Positions 29,346-38,476 of a DNA stretch of 64,000 bases are shown piece by piece. Each line of letters begins with the position of its first letter. Position 1 is the first letter of the stretch. This DNA is from Gordonia tangerina. GTDB lineage: Bacteria > Actinomycetota > Actinomycetes > Mycobacteriales > Mycobacteriaceae. The DNA lies in assembly GCF_021556435.1 (NCBI RefSeq), contig NZ_JAKGCU010000014.1, positions 62,001-126,000 on the forward strand. The letters are read 5' to 3'. A program made the position numbers and the translations under genes. Under the pieces are notes generated by a model. That model was not told the DNA's origin. It was given only the letters and a program-made list of their open reading frames with translations, and searched no databases.

Positions 29346-30638
29346 ATGTCCACTGTGCTGTCAGACCCATTCATCACGTCACTCGCGGCTGCGCCGCTGC
29401 CCGCGTGCCCGCAGCCGACCCCGATCCCGCCGCTGGCCGAGGTCGTCGGCGCCACCGCGCACGTTCCTCTGTGCTCAGGCGGGTCGGTGCGCTATGTGAA
29501 CCTCGACTACGCGGCCAGTGCGCCGGCGCTGGCCGCGGTGGCCGGCGCCGTGCAGGCCGCGCTCGGCCAGTACGCGAGCGTCCATCGGGGTGCCGGACAT
29601 CATTCGCAGGTCACCACCGTCAGGTACGAGTCGGCCCGCGAGTCGGTACGAGCCTTCGTGCGCGGACGGATCGACGACGCCGTGGTGTTCACTCGCGGCA
29701 CCACCGACGCGATCAATCTGGCCGCCCGGGCCACCCGCGGCGATGTCGTCGTCCTGGATATCGAGCACCACGCGAATCTGTTGCCGTGGACGGCCCGCGA
29801 GCGCACCGGGGGCTCGCGGGTGGTGCGGGCGCGGTCGACTATCGAGGGCACCCTGGCTGCACTGGAGGCGGAGTTGGCGGCGGCGCCGGCTGCGTTGCTG
29901 GCGGTGACCGCGGCGTCCAATGTGACCGGTGAAGTGCTGCCGATCGGCCGGCTCGCCGCGCTGGCCCACCGACACGGCGCCCGCATCCTGGTCGATGCAG
30001 CCCAGCTCGTCGCGCACCGGCCGGTGTCGATGGTCAGCCACGGTATCGACTACCTCGTGTTCTCCGGACACAAGCTTTACGCGCCGTTCGGCGCCGGGGT
30101 GCTGATCGGCCGGGCGGACTGGCTCGACGCGGCCGACCCGTACCTCGCCGGCGGCGGTGCGTCGGCGGCAGTCACCCTCGACGACGCAGCGTCGGCGAGT
30201 GTCGAATGGCGCAGCGGCGCAGCTCGACACGAAGCGGGATCACCGAACGTGCTGGGCGCCATCGCGATCGCGGCGGCCTGCGAGGCGTTGGCCGGCATCG
30301 GCTTCGAGACCATTGGTACGCATGAGGCGGAGCTGTTGGGTCGCCTCGACGCCGGACTGGCCGGGATCGCCGGCGTCGAGCTGCTGCGGATCTTCGACGA
30401 CTCGACCGACCGGGTCGGTATAGCCGGGTTCGTCGTGGACGGTCACGCGCCCCGTGAAGTCGCCGAACATCTCAGTGACACAGCGGGAATCGGCGTGCGC
30501 GACGGAAAGTTCTGCGCACATCCGCTGCTGCAACGGCTCGGCTTTCCCGATGGTGCGGTGCGCGCGAGCTTCGGCCTGGGGACCGGCGCAGACGACATCA
30601 ACCGTTTGGTGGAGGCGCTGCACCGATTGCAGGCCTGA
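29346..30638 (+). CDS. Class V aminotransferase, cysteine desulfurase-like, SAM-riboswitch controlled
   Basis: A 430-residue PLP enzyme of the NifS/SufS/isopenicillin-epimerase fold. The PLP lysine is in DYLVFSGHKLYAPFGAGVL (about residue 243); ILVDAAQLVAHRP supplies the ring-binding Asp; EHHANLLPW is the segment with the PLP-stacking His. FCAHPLLQRL near residue 390 sits where desulfurases have the mobile catalytic cysteine. I chose ATG 29346 because TAGGAG precedes it; upstream in-frame codons lie inside the riboswitch. Control by SAM suggests cysteine/methionine sulfur recycling. Exact substrate is not readable. Confidence 0.85.
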   Translation: MSTVLSDPFITSLAAAPLPACPQPTPIPPLAEVVGATAHVPLCSGGSVRYVNLDYAASAPALAAVAGAVQAALGQYASVHRGAGHHSQVTTVRYESARESVRAFVRGRIDDAVVFTRGTTDAINLAARATRGDVVVLDIEHHANLLPWTARERTGGSRVVRARSTIEGTLAALEAELAAAPAALLAVTAASNVTGEVLPIGRLAALAHRHGARILVDAAQLVAHRPVSMVSHGIDYLVFSGHKLYAPFGAGVLIGRADWLDAADPYLAGGGASAAVTLDDAASASVEWRSGAARHEAGSPNVLGAIAIAAACEALAGIGFETIGTHEAELLGRLDAGLAGIAGVELLRIFDDSTDRVGIAGFVVDGHAPREVAEHLSDTAGIGVRDGKFCAHPLLQRLGFPDGAVRASFGLGTGADDINRLVEALHRLQA

Positions 30639-30655
30639 CACATCCGCGCACCGAG

Positions 30656-30693
30656 CGCGCATCCGCGCACGTCTCGACATGCGCGGATGCGCG
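30656..30693. terminator. Hairpin between convergent aminotransferase and allantoicase genes
   Basis: CGCGCATCCGCGCA (30656-30669) pairs perfectly with TGCGCGGATGCGCG (30680-30693) around a 10-base loop. It lies 18 bp from either stop, so it can terminate transcription from both sides. Confidence 0.75.
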
Positions 30694-30710
30694 ATAGATG
30701 CGCGCGAAGC

Positions 30711-31745
30711 TCAGGCCTCGCCACGCTCCCACTGCTCGATGAGCTCGGCCTCCGCATCGTCGGTCAACGTGCCGTACAGCTTGAACCGCGCCATCCCGCC
30801 GTCGGGGTAGATGTCCATGCGCGCCTCGGTCATCGGACGATCGAGGTCGATGACGAAGCGATGGCGGGTGTCGGGCTGCAGCTCGGTGCGGGGCAGGACC
30901 TCGAACCACTCGCCGTTCTCGCCGTCGCGACCCCGAACCGTCGCCGCACCGGGAGCGTTGCCGAGGAAGTAGCTGGTGTCGAGTTCGACGAGGCTGACCT
31001 GGCCGCGCCCGGCCAGCCGGACCTGGACCCAGTCGTTGCCGTCGTCTCGGCGCCGCGAGGTCTCCCAGCCCTCGCCCATGTTGCGGGCGCGTCCGGGCAT
31101 CAGCAGATTGTTGGGGGAGCTGTAGAACATGTTGGAGCAGGCGGTGATCAGGCCGCCGTTTTCCAGTGCGGCGAGGTCGAAGTGGCCGTAGCGGAAGAAG
31201 TGCGGGTTGGGCACTCCGCGACCGTGCACGCGGAAGCGGGCCACGCCGCCGTCGGGGTGCATCGTCAGACGCACGTGCGTGAAGCGATTCTTGGCGTCCA
31301 CCTTGAACGGGTTTCGGGTGTCACCCTCGGCGGGGGACTTGTCGACGATCGTGACCCACTCGACGTCGTTGAGCAGTTGATCGACTGAGACGACGCCCTC
31401 CACCGCGGCCGCCTCCACCGAGATGTGCGGAGGATAGTTGCCCTTGAACCAGGACGTGTCGACCACCACGCCGTAGATGACGCCGGGCGCGCCGAGTCGG
31501 ACGATCGCCTGGTCGACCCCGCTCTGCCGCCGTCGCCGGGTCTCCCAGCCGTCGTAGACCTGGCCTTTGTGACCGAACGTGGCCGGCTGGTACTGCGCCG
31601 CCGGCGTCTTGATGAGGTTCTGCGCCTCGGCGAACAGGTCGTCGTTGGTCCAGACCACCGCGCCCCCGAGATCGCGAAGGGCGAGATCGGGCATGGAGGT
31701 GAAATGCGGACGGTTGCCCGATGTGGGAGGCGGCTGAGGAGTCAC
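30711..31745 (-). CDS. alc: Allantoicase
   Basis: Hydrolyses allantoate to ureidoglycolate and urea in purine-nitrogen salvage. About 344 residues made of two homologous halves: YDGWETRRRRQSGVDQAIVRLG in the first and GEGWETSRRRDDGNDWVQVRLAG in the second, each followed by a D.SWF/D.SYF and a DGG(V/M)ARF segment, the duplicated jelly-roll of the Alc family. Starts are uncertain: GTG 31745 (used) or ATG 31694 (begins MPDLALRDLGG); neither has a good ribosome-binding site. No other ureide genes are adjacent. It is divergent from the MarR gene, whose operators lie between them. Confidence 0.88.
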   Translation of the reverse strand: MTPQPPPTSGNRPHFTSMPDLALRDLGGAVVWTNDDLFAEAQNLIKTPAAQYQPATFGHKGQVYDGWETRRRRQSGVDQAIVRLGAPGVIYGVVVDTSWFKGNYPPHISVEAAAVEGVVSVDQLLNDVEWVTIVDKSPAEGDTRNPFKVDAKNRFTHVRLTMHPDGGVARFRVHGRGVPNPHFFRYGHFDLAALENGGLITACSNMFYSSPNNLLMPGRARNMGEGWETSRRRDDGNDWVQVRLAGRGQVSLVELDTSYFLGNAPGAATVRGRDGENGEWFEVLPRTELQPDTRHRFVIDLDRPMTEARMDIYPDGGMARFKLYGTLTDDAEAELIEQWERGEA

Positions 31746-31804
31746 GTTTTCTGATCGTAGGTAACGGTTTGCCTTCCCACGAATCCGCGCGCATACTTGC
31801 GTCC

Positions 31805-31835
31805 GGCAACTAATTGCAGTGTGCAACTAATTGCA
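31805..31835 (+). promoter_or_regulatory. Two tandem MarR-type operators
   Basis: GGCAACTAATTGCA (31805-31818) and TGCAACTAATTGCA (31822-31835) are near-identical partial palindromes (TGCAA-CTAA-TTGCA) spaced 17 bp start to start, 31-61 bp before the MarR ATG and 60-90 bp before the divergent allantoicase start. AT-rich cores in a GC-rich genome and this placement suggest autoregulation, with possible control of the allantoicase gene too. Confidence 0.75.
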
Positions 31836-31865
31836 AAGGGAAAGTAAAGAACTCGAGGAGGCGTG

Positions 31866-32366
31866 ATGCTCGACCAGAGAGCTCTCGACGAGCTGTTCGA
31901 CACGCTCGCCCGATACATCCGCATCCGCGACCGTGCGGCACACACCACGTTCAAGACACCGGACGGCGAGTTCGAGTCGGCCGCCTTCAAGTCGCTCTTC
32001 CACCTGGCCCGCCAGCCCATGCGGTCACGGGAACTCGCCGAGAGCCTCAACGCCGACCCGTCGACGGTGAGTCGCTATGTGGCCCAACTCGTCGATCTCG
32101 GCCTGGTACGCCGCGAAGCCGACCCGGATGACGGCCGTGCCACCCAGCTCGTGATCACCGACGACGGCCGCGCCCGCGTCGAGGCGATGCGGACGGTGCG
32201 TCGTACAGCCATGGACAACGCCATGTCGGACTGGAGTGACGACGAACTGCGCACCCTGGTCGGTTTGCTCGGCAGGTTCGTCGACGCCGCCGAGTCCGTG
32301 ATCGCACCCCCGTGCGCCAAGACGGGATCCGGCTCGCTCGAAGCGCTTGTGAAAGGACAGAAATGA
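31866..32366 (+). CDS. MarR family transcriptional regulator
   Basis: A 166-residue winged-helix regulator. The recognition helix region is LAESLNADPSTVSRYVAQLVDLGLVRR (about residues 58-84), followed by the wing EADPDDGRATQLVITDDGR, a textbook MarR pattern. GAGGAGG six bases upstream supports ATG 31866. Its stop overlaps the MFS transporter ATG (ATGA), so it very likely controls that pump together with itself through the twin operators upstream. The ligand is unknown. Confidence 0.93.
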   Translation: MLDQRALDELFDTLARYIRIRDRAAHTTFKTPDGEFESAAFKSLFHLARQPMRSRELAESLNADPSTVSRYVAQLVDLGLVRREADPDDGRATQLVITDDGRARVEAMRTVRRTAMDNAMSDWSDDELRTLVGLLGRFVDAAESVIAPPCAKTGSGSLEALVKGQK

Positions 32367-34042
32367 CAGAATCCACGGCTACGGCCCGCGACGACGACGT
32401 CGCCGGCGCCGGGTTGAGTCACCGTCAGATCCTGACGGTGCTGGCCGGCCTGATGAGCGCGATGTTCCTGGCCGCGCTGGACCAGACGATCGTGTCGACA
32501 TCGATCCGGACCATCGCCGACGACCTCAACGGTTACGACATGCAGGCCTGGGCGACGACCGCCTACCTGGTGACGGCGACCATCGTCACACCGCTGTACG
32601 GCAAGTTGTCGGACATGTACGGCCGCAAGCCGTTCTTCATGGTGGCCATCTCGATCTTCGTGATCGGATCGTTCCTGTGCAGCATCGCGACGTCGATGTA
32701 CGAACTCGCGGCCTTCCGTGCCTTCCAAGGCCTCGGCGCCGGTGGCCTGATGACGCTGGCATTGACCACCATCGGTGACATCGTGCCGCCGCGTGAGCGT
32801 GCCAAGTACCAGGGCTACTTCCTGGCGGTGTTCGGTACCTCCAGCGTCCTGGGTCCGGTGCTCGGTGGTCTCTTCGCCGGACAGTCGTCGATCCTGTTCG
32901 TCACCGGCTGGCGCTGGGTCTTCCTGGTGAACGTGCCGATCGGGATTGCCGCGCTGGTGCTGATCTACAAGGTCCTCAACTACGACCAGCAGAAGGGACA
33001 GGGTGGCCGCACAGATTATTGGGGCGCCACCGCCCTGGCCATCGCCGTCGCGCCGCTGCTCATCGTCGCCGAGCAGGGCCGCGAATGGGGCTGGACCTCC
33101 GGAGCTGCCTGGCTGTGTTACGTGGTGGGCGTCGTCGGCATCGCCGCCTTCATCTGGATCGAGAACCGGATGGGCGACGAGGCGCTGATCCCGCTACGGG
33201 TGTTCCGGAACCCGATCTTCTCGCAGGGTATCGGGATCTCGGTGATCGTCGGTGCCGCGATGTTCGGCGGCATCTCGATGTTGCCGCAGTACTACCAGGT
33301 GCTGCGTGGATCGAGTCCGATGGTCGCCGGCCTGCAGATGTTGCCGATGGTGCTGGGCCTGATGACCGGTTCGATCCTGTCCGGTCAGCTGATCTCGCGC
33401 ACTGGGCGGTACAAGATCTTCCCGATCATCGGTTCGGTGCTCATCACCGTCGGTGCATTCCTGATGCACCTCGTCGGCGTGGACACCCCGTTGTATCTGG
33501 TGATGCTCATCGCCGCGCTGATCGGCTTCGGCCTGGGCAACCTGATGCAGCCGATCATGCTGGCGATGCAGAACATCCTGCCGCCCAAGGACATGGGCCT
33601 GTCGACGGGCACCGCGACCTTTTTCCGCCAGATCGGCGGCACCATGGGTGTGGCGGTGTTCTTCTCGGTGCTGTTCTCCCTGATGGGGCCGAATATCGCC
33701 GACGAGATGAGCTCGGCCGCCACACAGCCGGAGTATCAGGCGGCGGTGGCGCAGGCCGCGCAGAGTGACAACCCGCAGACCCGTGAGTTCGCGCAAGGTC
33801 TCATTGCCGCGGCACAGAACCCCGGCCAGGCGTCGGCGTCGTCGGACGTCATGTCGGACACGTCGGTGATCCAGGAACTACCGCCGGAACTCGCCCGCCC
33901 GATCAAGGAGGGCTTCGCGAACTCGATGGACAGCGTGTTCCTGGCCGTGTCGATCATGGCGGCATTCGCGATCATCGGGACGGTGACCTGGAAGGAACTG
34001 CCATTGCGGACGGGTCGGCCGATAGGACAGAAAGCCACGTAA
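32363..34042 (+). CDS. MFS drug/proton antiporter, DHA2 (EmrB/QacA) family
   Basis: A 559-residue exporter with about 14 transmembrane helices. Motifs include LDQTIVSTSIRTIADDL (DHA2 motif D1, residues about 38-54), GKLSDMYGRKPFF (motif A, about 82-94) and GTSSVLGPVLGGLFAG (motif C, antiporter). A ~100-residue hydrophilic stretch (ATQPEYQAAVAQAAQ...) separates the last two helices as in mycobacterial relatives. ATG 32363 overlaps the MarR stop, preceded by GAAAGGA. Substrates are probably hydrophobic toxic compounds, by family. Confidence 0.94.
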   Translation: MTESTATARDDDVAGAGLSHRQILTVLAGLMSAMFLAALDQTIVSTSIRTIADDLNGYDMQAWATTAYLVTATIVTPLYGKLSDMYGRKPFFMVAISIFVIGSFLCSIATSMYELAAFRAFQGLGAGGLMTLALTTIGDIVPPRERAKYQGYFLAVFGTSSVLGPVLGGLFAGQSSILFVTGWRWVFLVNVPIGIAALVLIYKVLNYDQQKGQGGRTDYWGATALAIAVAPLLIVAEQGREWGWTSGAAWLCYVVGVVGIAAFIWIENRMGDEALIPLRVFRNPIFSQGIGISVIVGAAMFGGISMLPQYYQVLRGSSPMVAGLQMLPMVLGLMTGSILSGQLISRTGRYKIFPIIGSVLITVGAFLMHLVGVDTPLYLVMLIAALIGFGLGNLMQPIMLAMQNILPPKDMGLSTGTATFFRQIGGTMGVAVFFSVLFSLMGPNIADEMSSAATQPEYQAAVAQAAQSDNPQTREFAQGLIAAAQNPGQASASSDVMSDTSVIQELPPELARPIKEGFANSMDSVFLAVSIMAAFAIIGTVTWKELPLRTGRPIGQKAT

Positions 34043-34076
34043 GTCACGCTCGCACCGTGCCCAGCACGCTTTTCGT

Positions 34077-34182
34077 GTCGAGTGGGCGCTGTGTTGGTGT
34101 CGAGTGGGCGTCGAACTTCCGGCAGAACGTGCGGTTCTGTGGGAAGCGACGCCCACTCGACGGAAAACAGTGCCCACTCGAC
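34077..34182. repeat. Nested inverted repeats between convergent MFS and ppa genes
   Basis: GTCGAGTGGGC occurs at 34077-34087 and, extended to GTCGAGTGGGCGTCG, at 34099-34113. The complements lie at 34147-34161 (15 bp, perfect) and 34172-34182 (11 bp, perfect). The loop carries further pairing (CTTCC/GGAAG, CAGAAC/GTTCTG), so the whole segment can fold into one long hairpin. It is probably a bidirectional terminator or a palindromic repeat element. Confidence 0.88.
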
Positions 34183-34221
34183 CGCCGTGCTGGTGTCGTG
34201 GCCAGCCGCAGGTGCGGTTGC

Positions 34222-34734
34222 TTAGCCGCGGGAGGGTTCGTTGGCGTGGTCGGGATGCGCGGCGAGGCGGTCGATGGCCTGCTGGGCGACCTTCTCGGCC
34301 TCGGCCTTGCCTACCCAACCACCCGGCTGAACTTCCTTGCCCGGCTCGAGGTCCTTGTAGTGCTCGAAGAAGTGGGAGATCGGGCCGAGCTCGTACTCGC
34401 TGACGTCGGAGATGTCCTGGATGTGGTCCCAGCGCACGTCGTCGGCGGGCACGCACAGCAGCTTGTCGTCGCCGCCGGCCTCGTCGGTCATGGTGTACAT
34501 GCCGACCACACGGGACTTGACGATGACACCGGGGTAGACGGACTCGGGTAGCAGCACCAGCGCGTCCAACGGGTCGCCGTCCTCACCGAGGGTGCCGTCG
34601 ATGTAGCCGTAGTCGGCCGGGTAGCCGAATGACGTGTACAGGTAGCGGTCGAGGTAGACCTTGCCGGTCTCGTGATCGACCTCGTACTTGTTGCGGCTAC
34701 CCTTCGGGATCTCGATGGTCACATCGAATTCCAC
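34222..34734 (-). CDS. ppa: Inorganic pyrophosphatase, family I
   Basis: Soluble Mg-dependent hydrolase of pyrophosphate, pulling biosynthetic reactions forward. 170 residues, normal length. [13 protein letters not shown] near residues 8-20 holds substrate-binding Lys/Arg, and [11 protein letters not shown] near residues 52-62 is the family signature with the catalytic metal-binding Asp residues; the later [13 protein letters not shown] and [13 protein letters not shown] follow family order. GTG 34734 is chosen because AGGAGG lies four bases upstream. It is divergent from dacB, as Rv3628 is from Rv3627c. Confidence 0.96.
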   Translation of the reverse strand: MEFDVTIEIPKGSRNKYEVDHETGKVYLDRYLYTSFGYPADYGYIDGTLGEDGDPLDALVLLPESVYPGVIVKSRVVGMYTMTDEAGGDDKLLCVPADDVRWDHIQDISDVSEYELGPISHFFEHYKDLEPGKEVQPGGWVGKAEAEKVAQQAIDRLAAHPDHANEPSRG

Positions 34735-34867
34735 AGTTCCTCCTGGCACAGTTGTCGCTGGTGGTGACGGCAGCCGACGAGCAGTCGCCTGCGCAGATCG
34801 CCTCAACGATACTGTGAGGCGGACATGGGGGCCCGACCCCCACGGCGATCACCGGAGGTGGCGGAGC

Positions 34868-36271
34868 GTGCGGCTCGGATCGACGAGGCCCGACAGCAGG
34901 TCGGGTCGTTCGCTGCGGTCGCGTCGAGGAGTGCTGTGGGCGCTGATCTCGGTGGTCATCCTGGCCCTCATCGGTGGTGGCGCCGTCGCCGTCGCCCTGC
35001 AGATCGACTCGTCCGAGGAACTGCCACCCGGCATCCCGCCGCAGCCGGCCGCCATCGCGGTGAACCCGCAGATCAACCCGGTCCCGCCGAACGCGCCCGA
35101 ACCCACTCCCGCCGGGGTGCGGCAGGCCATCGAAGAGGCGGTCACCGACCCGGCTCTGGGTGAGTTCACCGGGGAGATCAGCGATGCGCTCACCGGGCAG
35201 CAGCTCTGGTCGGACTCGCCAACCGAGCCGCGGGTTCCGGCGTCGAACGCCAAGATCCTCACCGCCGCCGCGGCACTGTTGGATCTGCCACACGATCAGC
35301 GGATCACCACCACGGTCGTCGCCGGCCCCGGCGGACAGGTGATCCTGAAGGGCGCAGGCGATCCCACCCTGTCGGCGCAGCCGACCGGCGCGGACACCTT
35401 CTACACGCGCGCCCCCCGCATCGCCGACCTCGCCGCGCAGATCCGCAAGGCCGGTATCGACGTCACCTCGGTGGCCGTCGACACCAGTGCCTACACCGGG
35501 CCGTCGATGGAGAGCACCTGGGACGACGGTGACATCGCCGGCGGCGACATCGCGCCCATCGAATCGCTGATGGCCGACGGCGCCCGCATAGAACCGCTCG
35601 ACGAGTACTCGCCGCGCGTCGCCGACCCCGCCATCATCGCCGGGGAGTCGCTGGCCGCGGCGCTCGGCGTCGACGCCCCCGTCACCGAGCAGACCGTGCC
35701 CACCGGCGGACAGGTGATCGCGCAGGTGCAGTCGGCGCCGCTGGTGACGCGCGTCAACGACATGATGCGCTTCAGCGACAACGTGCTCGCCGAGACGCTG
35801 TCGGTCGAACTGTCGACCGCGCAGGGCGGCCCGGCGAGCCTCGCCGGCGGAGTGGCCGCCATCGAGAGCTCGCTGAGCCGGCATGGCTTCGACATGTCGG
35901 CGGTGACCCTGCGCGACGCGTCGGGGCTGTCGTACGCCAATCGGGTGCCGGCCGGAGTGTTGGACACCCTGATGGGCGCGGCGGCCGGGCCGTCGCAGCC
36001 GCTGATGCGGTCGTTGCTCGACGGACTGCCGGTGGCCGGCGGCACCGGCACCCTGACCGACCGCTTCGACCCGGACACCAATCCCGGCGCCGGATGGGTA
36101 CGCGCGAAGACGGGAACCCTCACCGGGGTGAGTTCGTTGACGGGGATAGTCCAGACGATCGACGGCCGGGTGCTGGCGTTCGCGCTCATGTCAGGAGGCA
36201 CGTCCCCGGCCGATGCACGGCCCGCGCTCGACGACGTGGCCGGCGCGCTGAGGGAATGTGGGTGCCGATGA
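34868..36271 (+). CDS. dacB: D-alanyl-D-alanine carboxypeptidase/endopeptidase (PBP4, S13 family)
   Basis: Periplasmic peptidoglycan-trimming enzyme. 467 residues with one N-terminal membrane anchor (GVLWALISVVILALIGGGAVAVAL, about residues 20-43). Serine-peptidase motifs: PASNAK (SxxK, about residue 130), FSDN (SxN) and AKTGTLTG (KTG). The inserted PBP4 domain occupies the middle. I chose GTG 34868 with GGAGG nine bases upstream; GTG 34814 is an alternative. The product corresponds to Rv3627c (461 aa). Its stop overlaps the next ATG (ATGA). Confidence 0.92.
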   Translation: MRLGSTRPDSRSGRSLRSRRGVLWALISVVILALIGGGAVAVALQIDSSEELPPGIPPQPAAIAVNPQINPVPPNAPEPTPAGVRQAIEEAVTDPALGEFTGEISDALTGQQLWSDSPTEPRVPASNAKILTAAAALLDLPHDQRITTTVVAGPGGQVILKGAGDPTLSAQPTGADTFYTRAPRIADLAAQIRKAGIDVTSVAVDTSAYTGPSMESTWDDGDIAGGDIAPIESLMADGARIEPLDEYSPRVADPAIIAGESLAAALGVDAPVTEQTVPTGGQVIAQVQSAPLVTRVNDMMRFSDNVLAETLSVELSTAQGGPASLAGGVAAIESSLSRHGFDMSAVTLRDASGLSYANRVPAGVLDTLMGAAAGPSQPLMRSLLDGLPVAGGTGTLTDRFDPDTNPGAGWVRAKTGTLTGVSSLTGIVQTIDGRVLAFALMSGGTSPADARPALDDVAGALRECGCR

Positions 36272-37344
36272 ACAGCAACGACACGACTCTCGACCAGGTC
36301 GACGCCGAGTCGATCGGTGCCCGGATCGATTGGGGCCTGGCCGCTGCCACCGGACGACGACTGGCCCGACCGGGACCCAAGACCACCGCCTACACGCTCG
36401 ACGCCGCCCATGCCGAACTGGCCGATGCGGCCACCCGCGCCGAGGCGCCGGTCCGTGAAGTGACCGGTCTGGCCGACGGCCTGCGGGTGCCCACCACCCG
36501 TATCCTCGACCGCAAGCAATGGGTCGACGCCGCCTCCCGTTCGATGCAGTCGATGCTCGGCGTCAGCGGTGAGGCCGACACCTCTGGACTCGCCGGACTC
36601 TCCGCGAAGGCCGGGGGAGTGCAGGCGGGCGGGCTGCTCGCCTTCCTGTCCGGCGCCATCCTCGGGCAGTACGACCCGTTCACCCCCGACCCCGACACCG
36701 GTGACCCCGGCGTGCTCATGGTGGTGGCACCCAACATCATCGCCGTCGAACGGTCCCTGAAGGTTGTGCCCAGCGACTTCCGGTTGTGGGTGTGCCTGCA
36801 CGAGGTGACCCATCGGGTGCAGTTCTCCGCCAACCCGTGGTTGCGCCAGTACATGATCGACAATCTGGAGATCCTCACCTCGGATGCGGGGGAATCGACC
36901 GGCGAGATCATCGGCAGAATCACCGAGACATTGCGTGGCGACAAACCCCGCGAAAAGGGCGTGCTCGGCGCGATGCAGTTGCTGCAGACGCCCGAACAGT
37001 ACGAGGCGTTCAACCGCATGATGATGCTCGGCACCCTGCTCGAGGGCCACGCCGATCACGTGATGGATGCCGTCGGCCCCGTGCACGTGCCGACCGTCGC
37101 GAATATCCGCGCGGCCTTCGACAAACGACGCACCGCGCCCCGCAACCCGATCCAGCGCATCATCCGGGCTCTCATCGGCATGGACGCCAAACTGGCGCAG
37201 TACATCCGGGGCAAGGCGTTCGTCGACGAAGTGGTCGGCGCAGTCGGGATGGAACAGTTCAACACCATCTGGACCTCGCCGGAGACGATGCCGCGACCGA
37301 ACGAGATCGACGAACCGCGCCTGTGGATGCAACGGGTGCTGTAA
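36268..37344 (+). CDS. Zinc-dependent metalloprotease family protein (DUF2342, Rv3626c-like)
   Basis: A 358-residue cytoplasmic protein with a zincin motif LHEVTHRVQF near residue 180; two His and the Glu of HExxH are intact, and GTLLEGHADHVMDA near residue 260 supplies further conserved acidic/His residues. Often annotated as coenzyme F420 biosynthesis-associated, but activity is unproven. The start is ATG 36268 in an ATGA overlap with dacB; ATG 36256 is possible. Position between dacB and tilS is conserved in mycobacteria. Confidence 0.88.
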   Translation: MNSNDTTLDQVDAESIGARIDWGLAAATGRRLARPGPKTTAYTLDAAHAELADAATRAEAPVREVTGLADGLRVPTTRILDRKQWVDAASRSMQSMLGVSGEADTSGLAGLSAKAGGVQAGGLLAFLSGAILGQYDPFTPDPDTGDPGVLMVVAPNIIAVERSLKVVPSDFRLWVCLHEVTHRVQFSANPWLRQYMIDNLEILTSDAGESTGEIIGRITETLRGDKPREKGVLGAMQLLQTPEQYEAFNRMMMLGTLLEGHADHVMDAVGPVHVPTVANIRAAFDKRRTAPRNPIQRIIRALIGMDAKLAQYIRGKAFVDEVVGAVGMEQFNTIWTSPETMPRPNEIDEPRLWMQRVL

Positions 37345-38333
37345 CCCGCGCAGTCGCCGAATTCGCAGCTGCGTACCCGGGCGTCGGCGACGAGGTGTGC
37401 GTCGGGCTGTCCGGCGGACCGGACTCGTTGGCGTTGATGGCGTGCGCGGTGCGTGCTGGTCTGCGGGTGCGCGCGCTGGTCGTCGACCATGGTCTGCAGG
37501 CGGGATCGGACGCCGTTGCGTCCGAGGCAGTCGATGCCGCACGGCGGCTGGGGGCCGAGGCGACCGTGCTTGCGGCCCGCGTGGGCTCCGCGGGCGGGAT
37601 GGAAGCGGCCGCGCGCACCGCTCGCTACGCCGCACTCGACGGCGCCCGCGCCGGCCGGCCCGTCCTGCTGGCGCATACTGCCGACGACCAGGCCGAGACG
37701 GTGCTGCTCGGCCTCGCGCGGGGATCGGGGACGCGATCGATCGCCGGCATGCGGCCATGGAATCCGCCGTGGGGCCGGCCGTTGCTGGGTGTTCGTCGAA
37801 CCCAGACACTGGCCGCCTGCGCCGAGCTCGGACTGCGCCCGCATCACGACCCGCACAACCGCGATCCCCGCTTCACCCGGGTTCGTGTGCGGTCCGAGGT
37901 GCTGCCACTGCTCGACGACGTGCTGCACGGCGGGGTCGTCGACGCGCTGGGCCGGACGGCGGCGTCGCTGCGGGACGACAACGACGCTCTCGACGCACTC
38001 GCCGACGACCTGTATGACCGGGCGGTCATCGGTGCAGACTGTGACATCCCAGGAGCCGACATCCCAGGAGTCGACATCTCAGAACTCGGTGCTGCAGTAC
38101 TCGACGCTGCGGTCCTCGCCGACGCTCCGGCGGCGTTGCGTACCCGGGCGGTGCGTCGCTGGCTGCTCGACGTCGGCGCCACCGAGCCCACTTATCGGGT
38201 TATCGTCGCCGTCGACTCGCTGGTGTGCGATCCCACCTCCCGAGCGCAGGTCGCGATCGGCGGCGACCCCACCGCGCGCCTCGTCGCCACCCGCACCGGA
38301 ACGCGGCTACACCTCACCCGCCACCCCCGCTGA
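37323..38333 (+). CDS. tilS: tRNA(Ile)-lysidine synthase
   Basis: ATP-dependent enzyme that converts C34 of the CAU-anticodon tRNA-Ile to lysidine, essential for AUA decoding. 336 residues. The PP-loop SGGPDS (about residues 26-31) and VVDHGLQAGS, AHTADDQAETVLL and MRPW..PWGRPLLGVRR segments match TilS. I took GTG 37323, which gives a 22-bp overlap with the metalloprotease gene, because no later start keeps the region before the PP-loop. A three-unit DIPGx repeat interrupts the region after residue 240. Confidence 0.9.
   Translation: MDATGAVTRAVAEFAAAYPGVGDEVCVGLSGGPDSLALMACAVRAGLRVRALVVDHGLQAGSDAVASEAVDAARRLGAEATVLAARVGSAGGMEAAARTARYAALDGARAGRPVLLAHTADDQAETVLLGLARGSGTRSIAGMRPWNPPWGRPLLGVRRTQTLAACAELGLRPHHDPHNRDPRFTRVRVRSEVLPLLDDVLHGGVVDALGRTAASLRDDNDALDALADDLYDRAVIGADCDIPGADIPGVDISELGAAVLDAAVLADAPAALRTRAVRRWLLDVGATEPTYRVIVAVDSLVCDPTSRAQVAIGGDPTARLVATRTGTRLHLTRHPR
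38043..38087. repeat. Three 15-bp tandem units inside tilS
   Basis: GACATCCCAGGAGCC, GACATCCCAGGAGTC and GACATCTCAGAACTC follow one another in frame, encoding DIPGA-DIPGV-DISEL. The third copy has diverged. It expands a loop C-terminal to the catalytic domain. Confidence 0.85.
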
Positions 38334-38388
38334 CGTGCGCCGCGCCGCCGCGGGCGGTGGGCCAATAAGTTCTGGCTGCAGTTGTGGG

Positions 38389-38438
38389 TTCTGGCCGCAG
38401 GTGCGGCTCCAAGCCGGAAGCGGGAACTGCGGCCAGAA
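38389..38438. repeat. Inverted repeat downstream of tilS
   Basis: TTCTGGCCGCAG (38389-38400) and CTGCGGCCAGAA (38427-38438) are perfect complements around a 26-base loop. A related AAGTTCTGGCTGCAG lies just upstream at 38367-38381, so the arm sequence itself is repeated. Confidence 0.75.
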
Positions 38439-38476
38439 GTTCGCGACCACGGCAGGCCAACATCGCAGACTCAAGT

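Noticed and set aside
34825..35163. Separate Arg/Pro-rich ORF starting ATG 34825
   Set aside because: It overlaps dacB out of frame and has low-complexity composition typical of a shadow frame.
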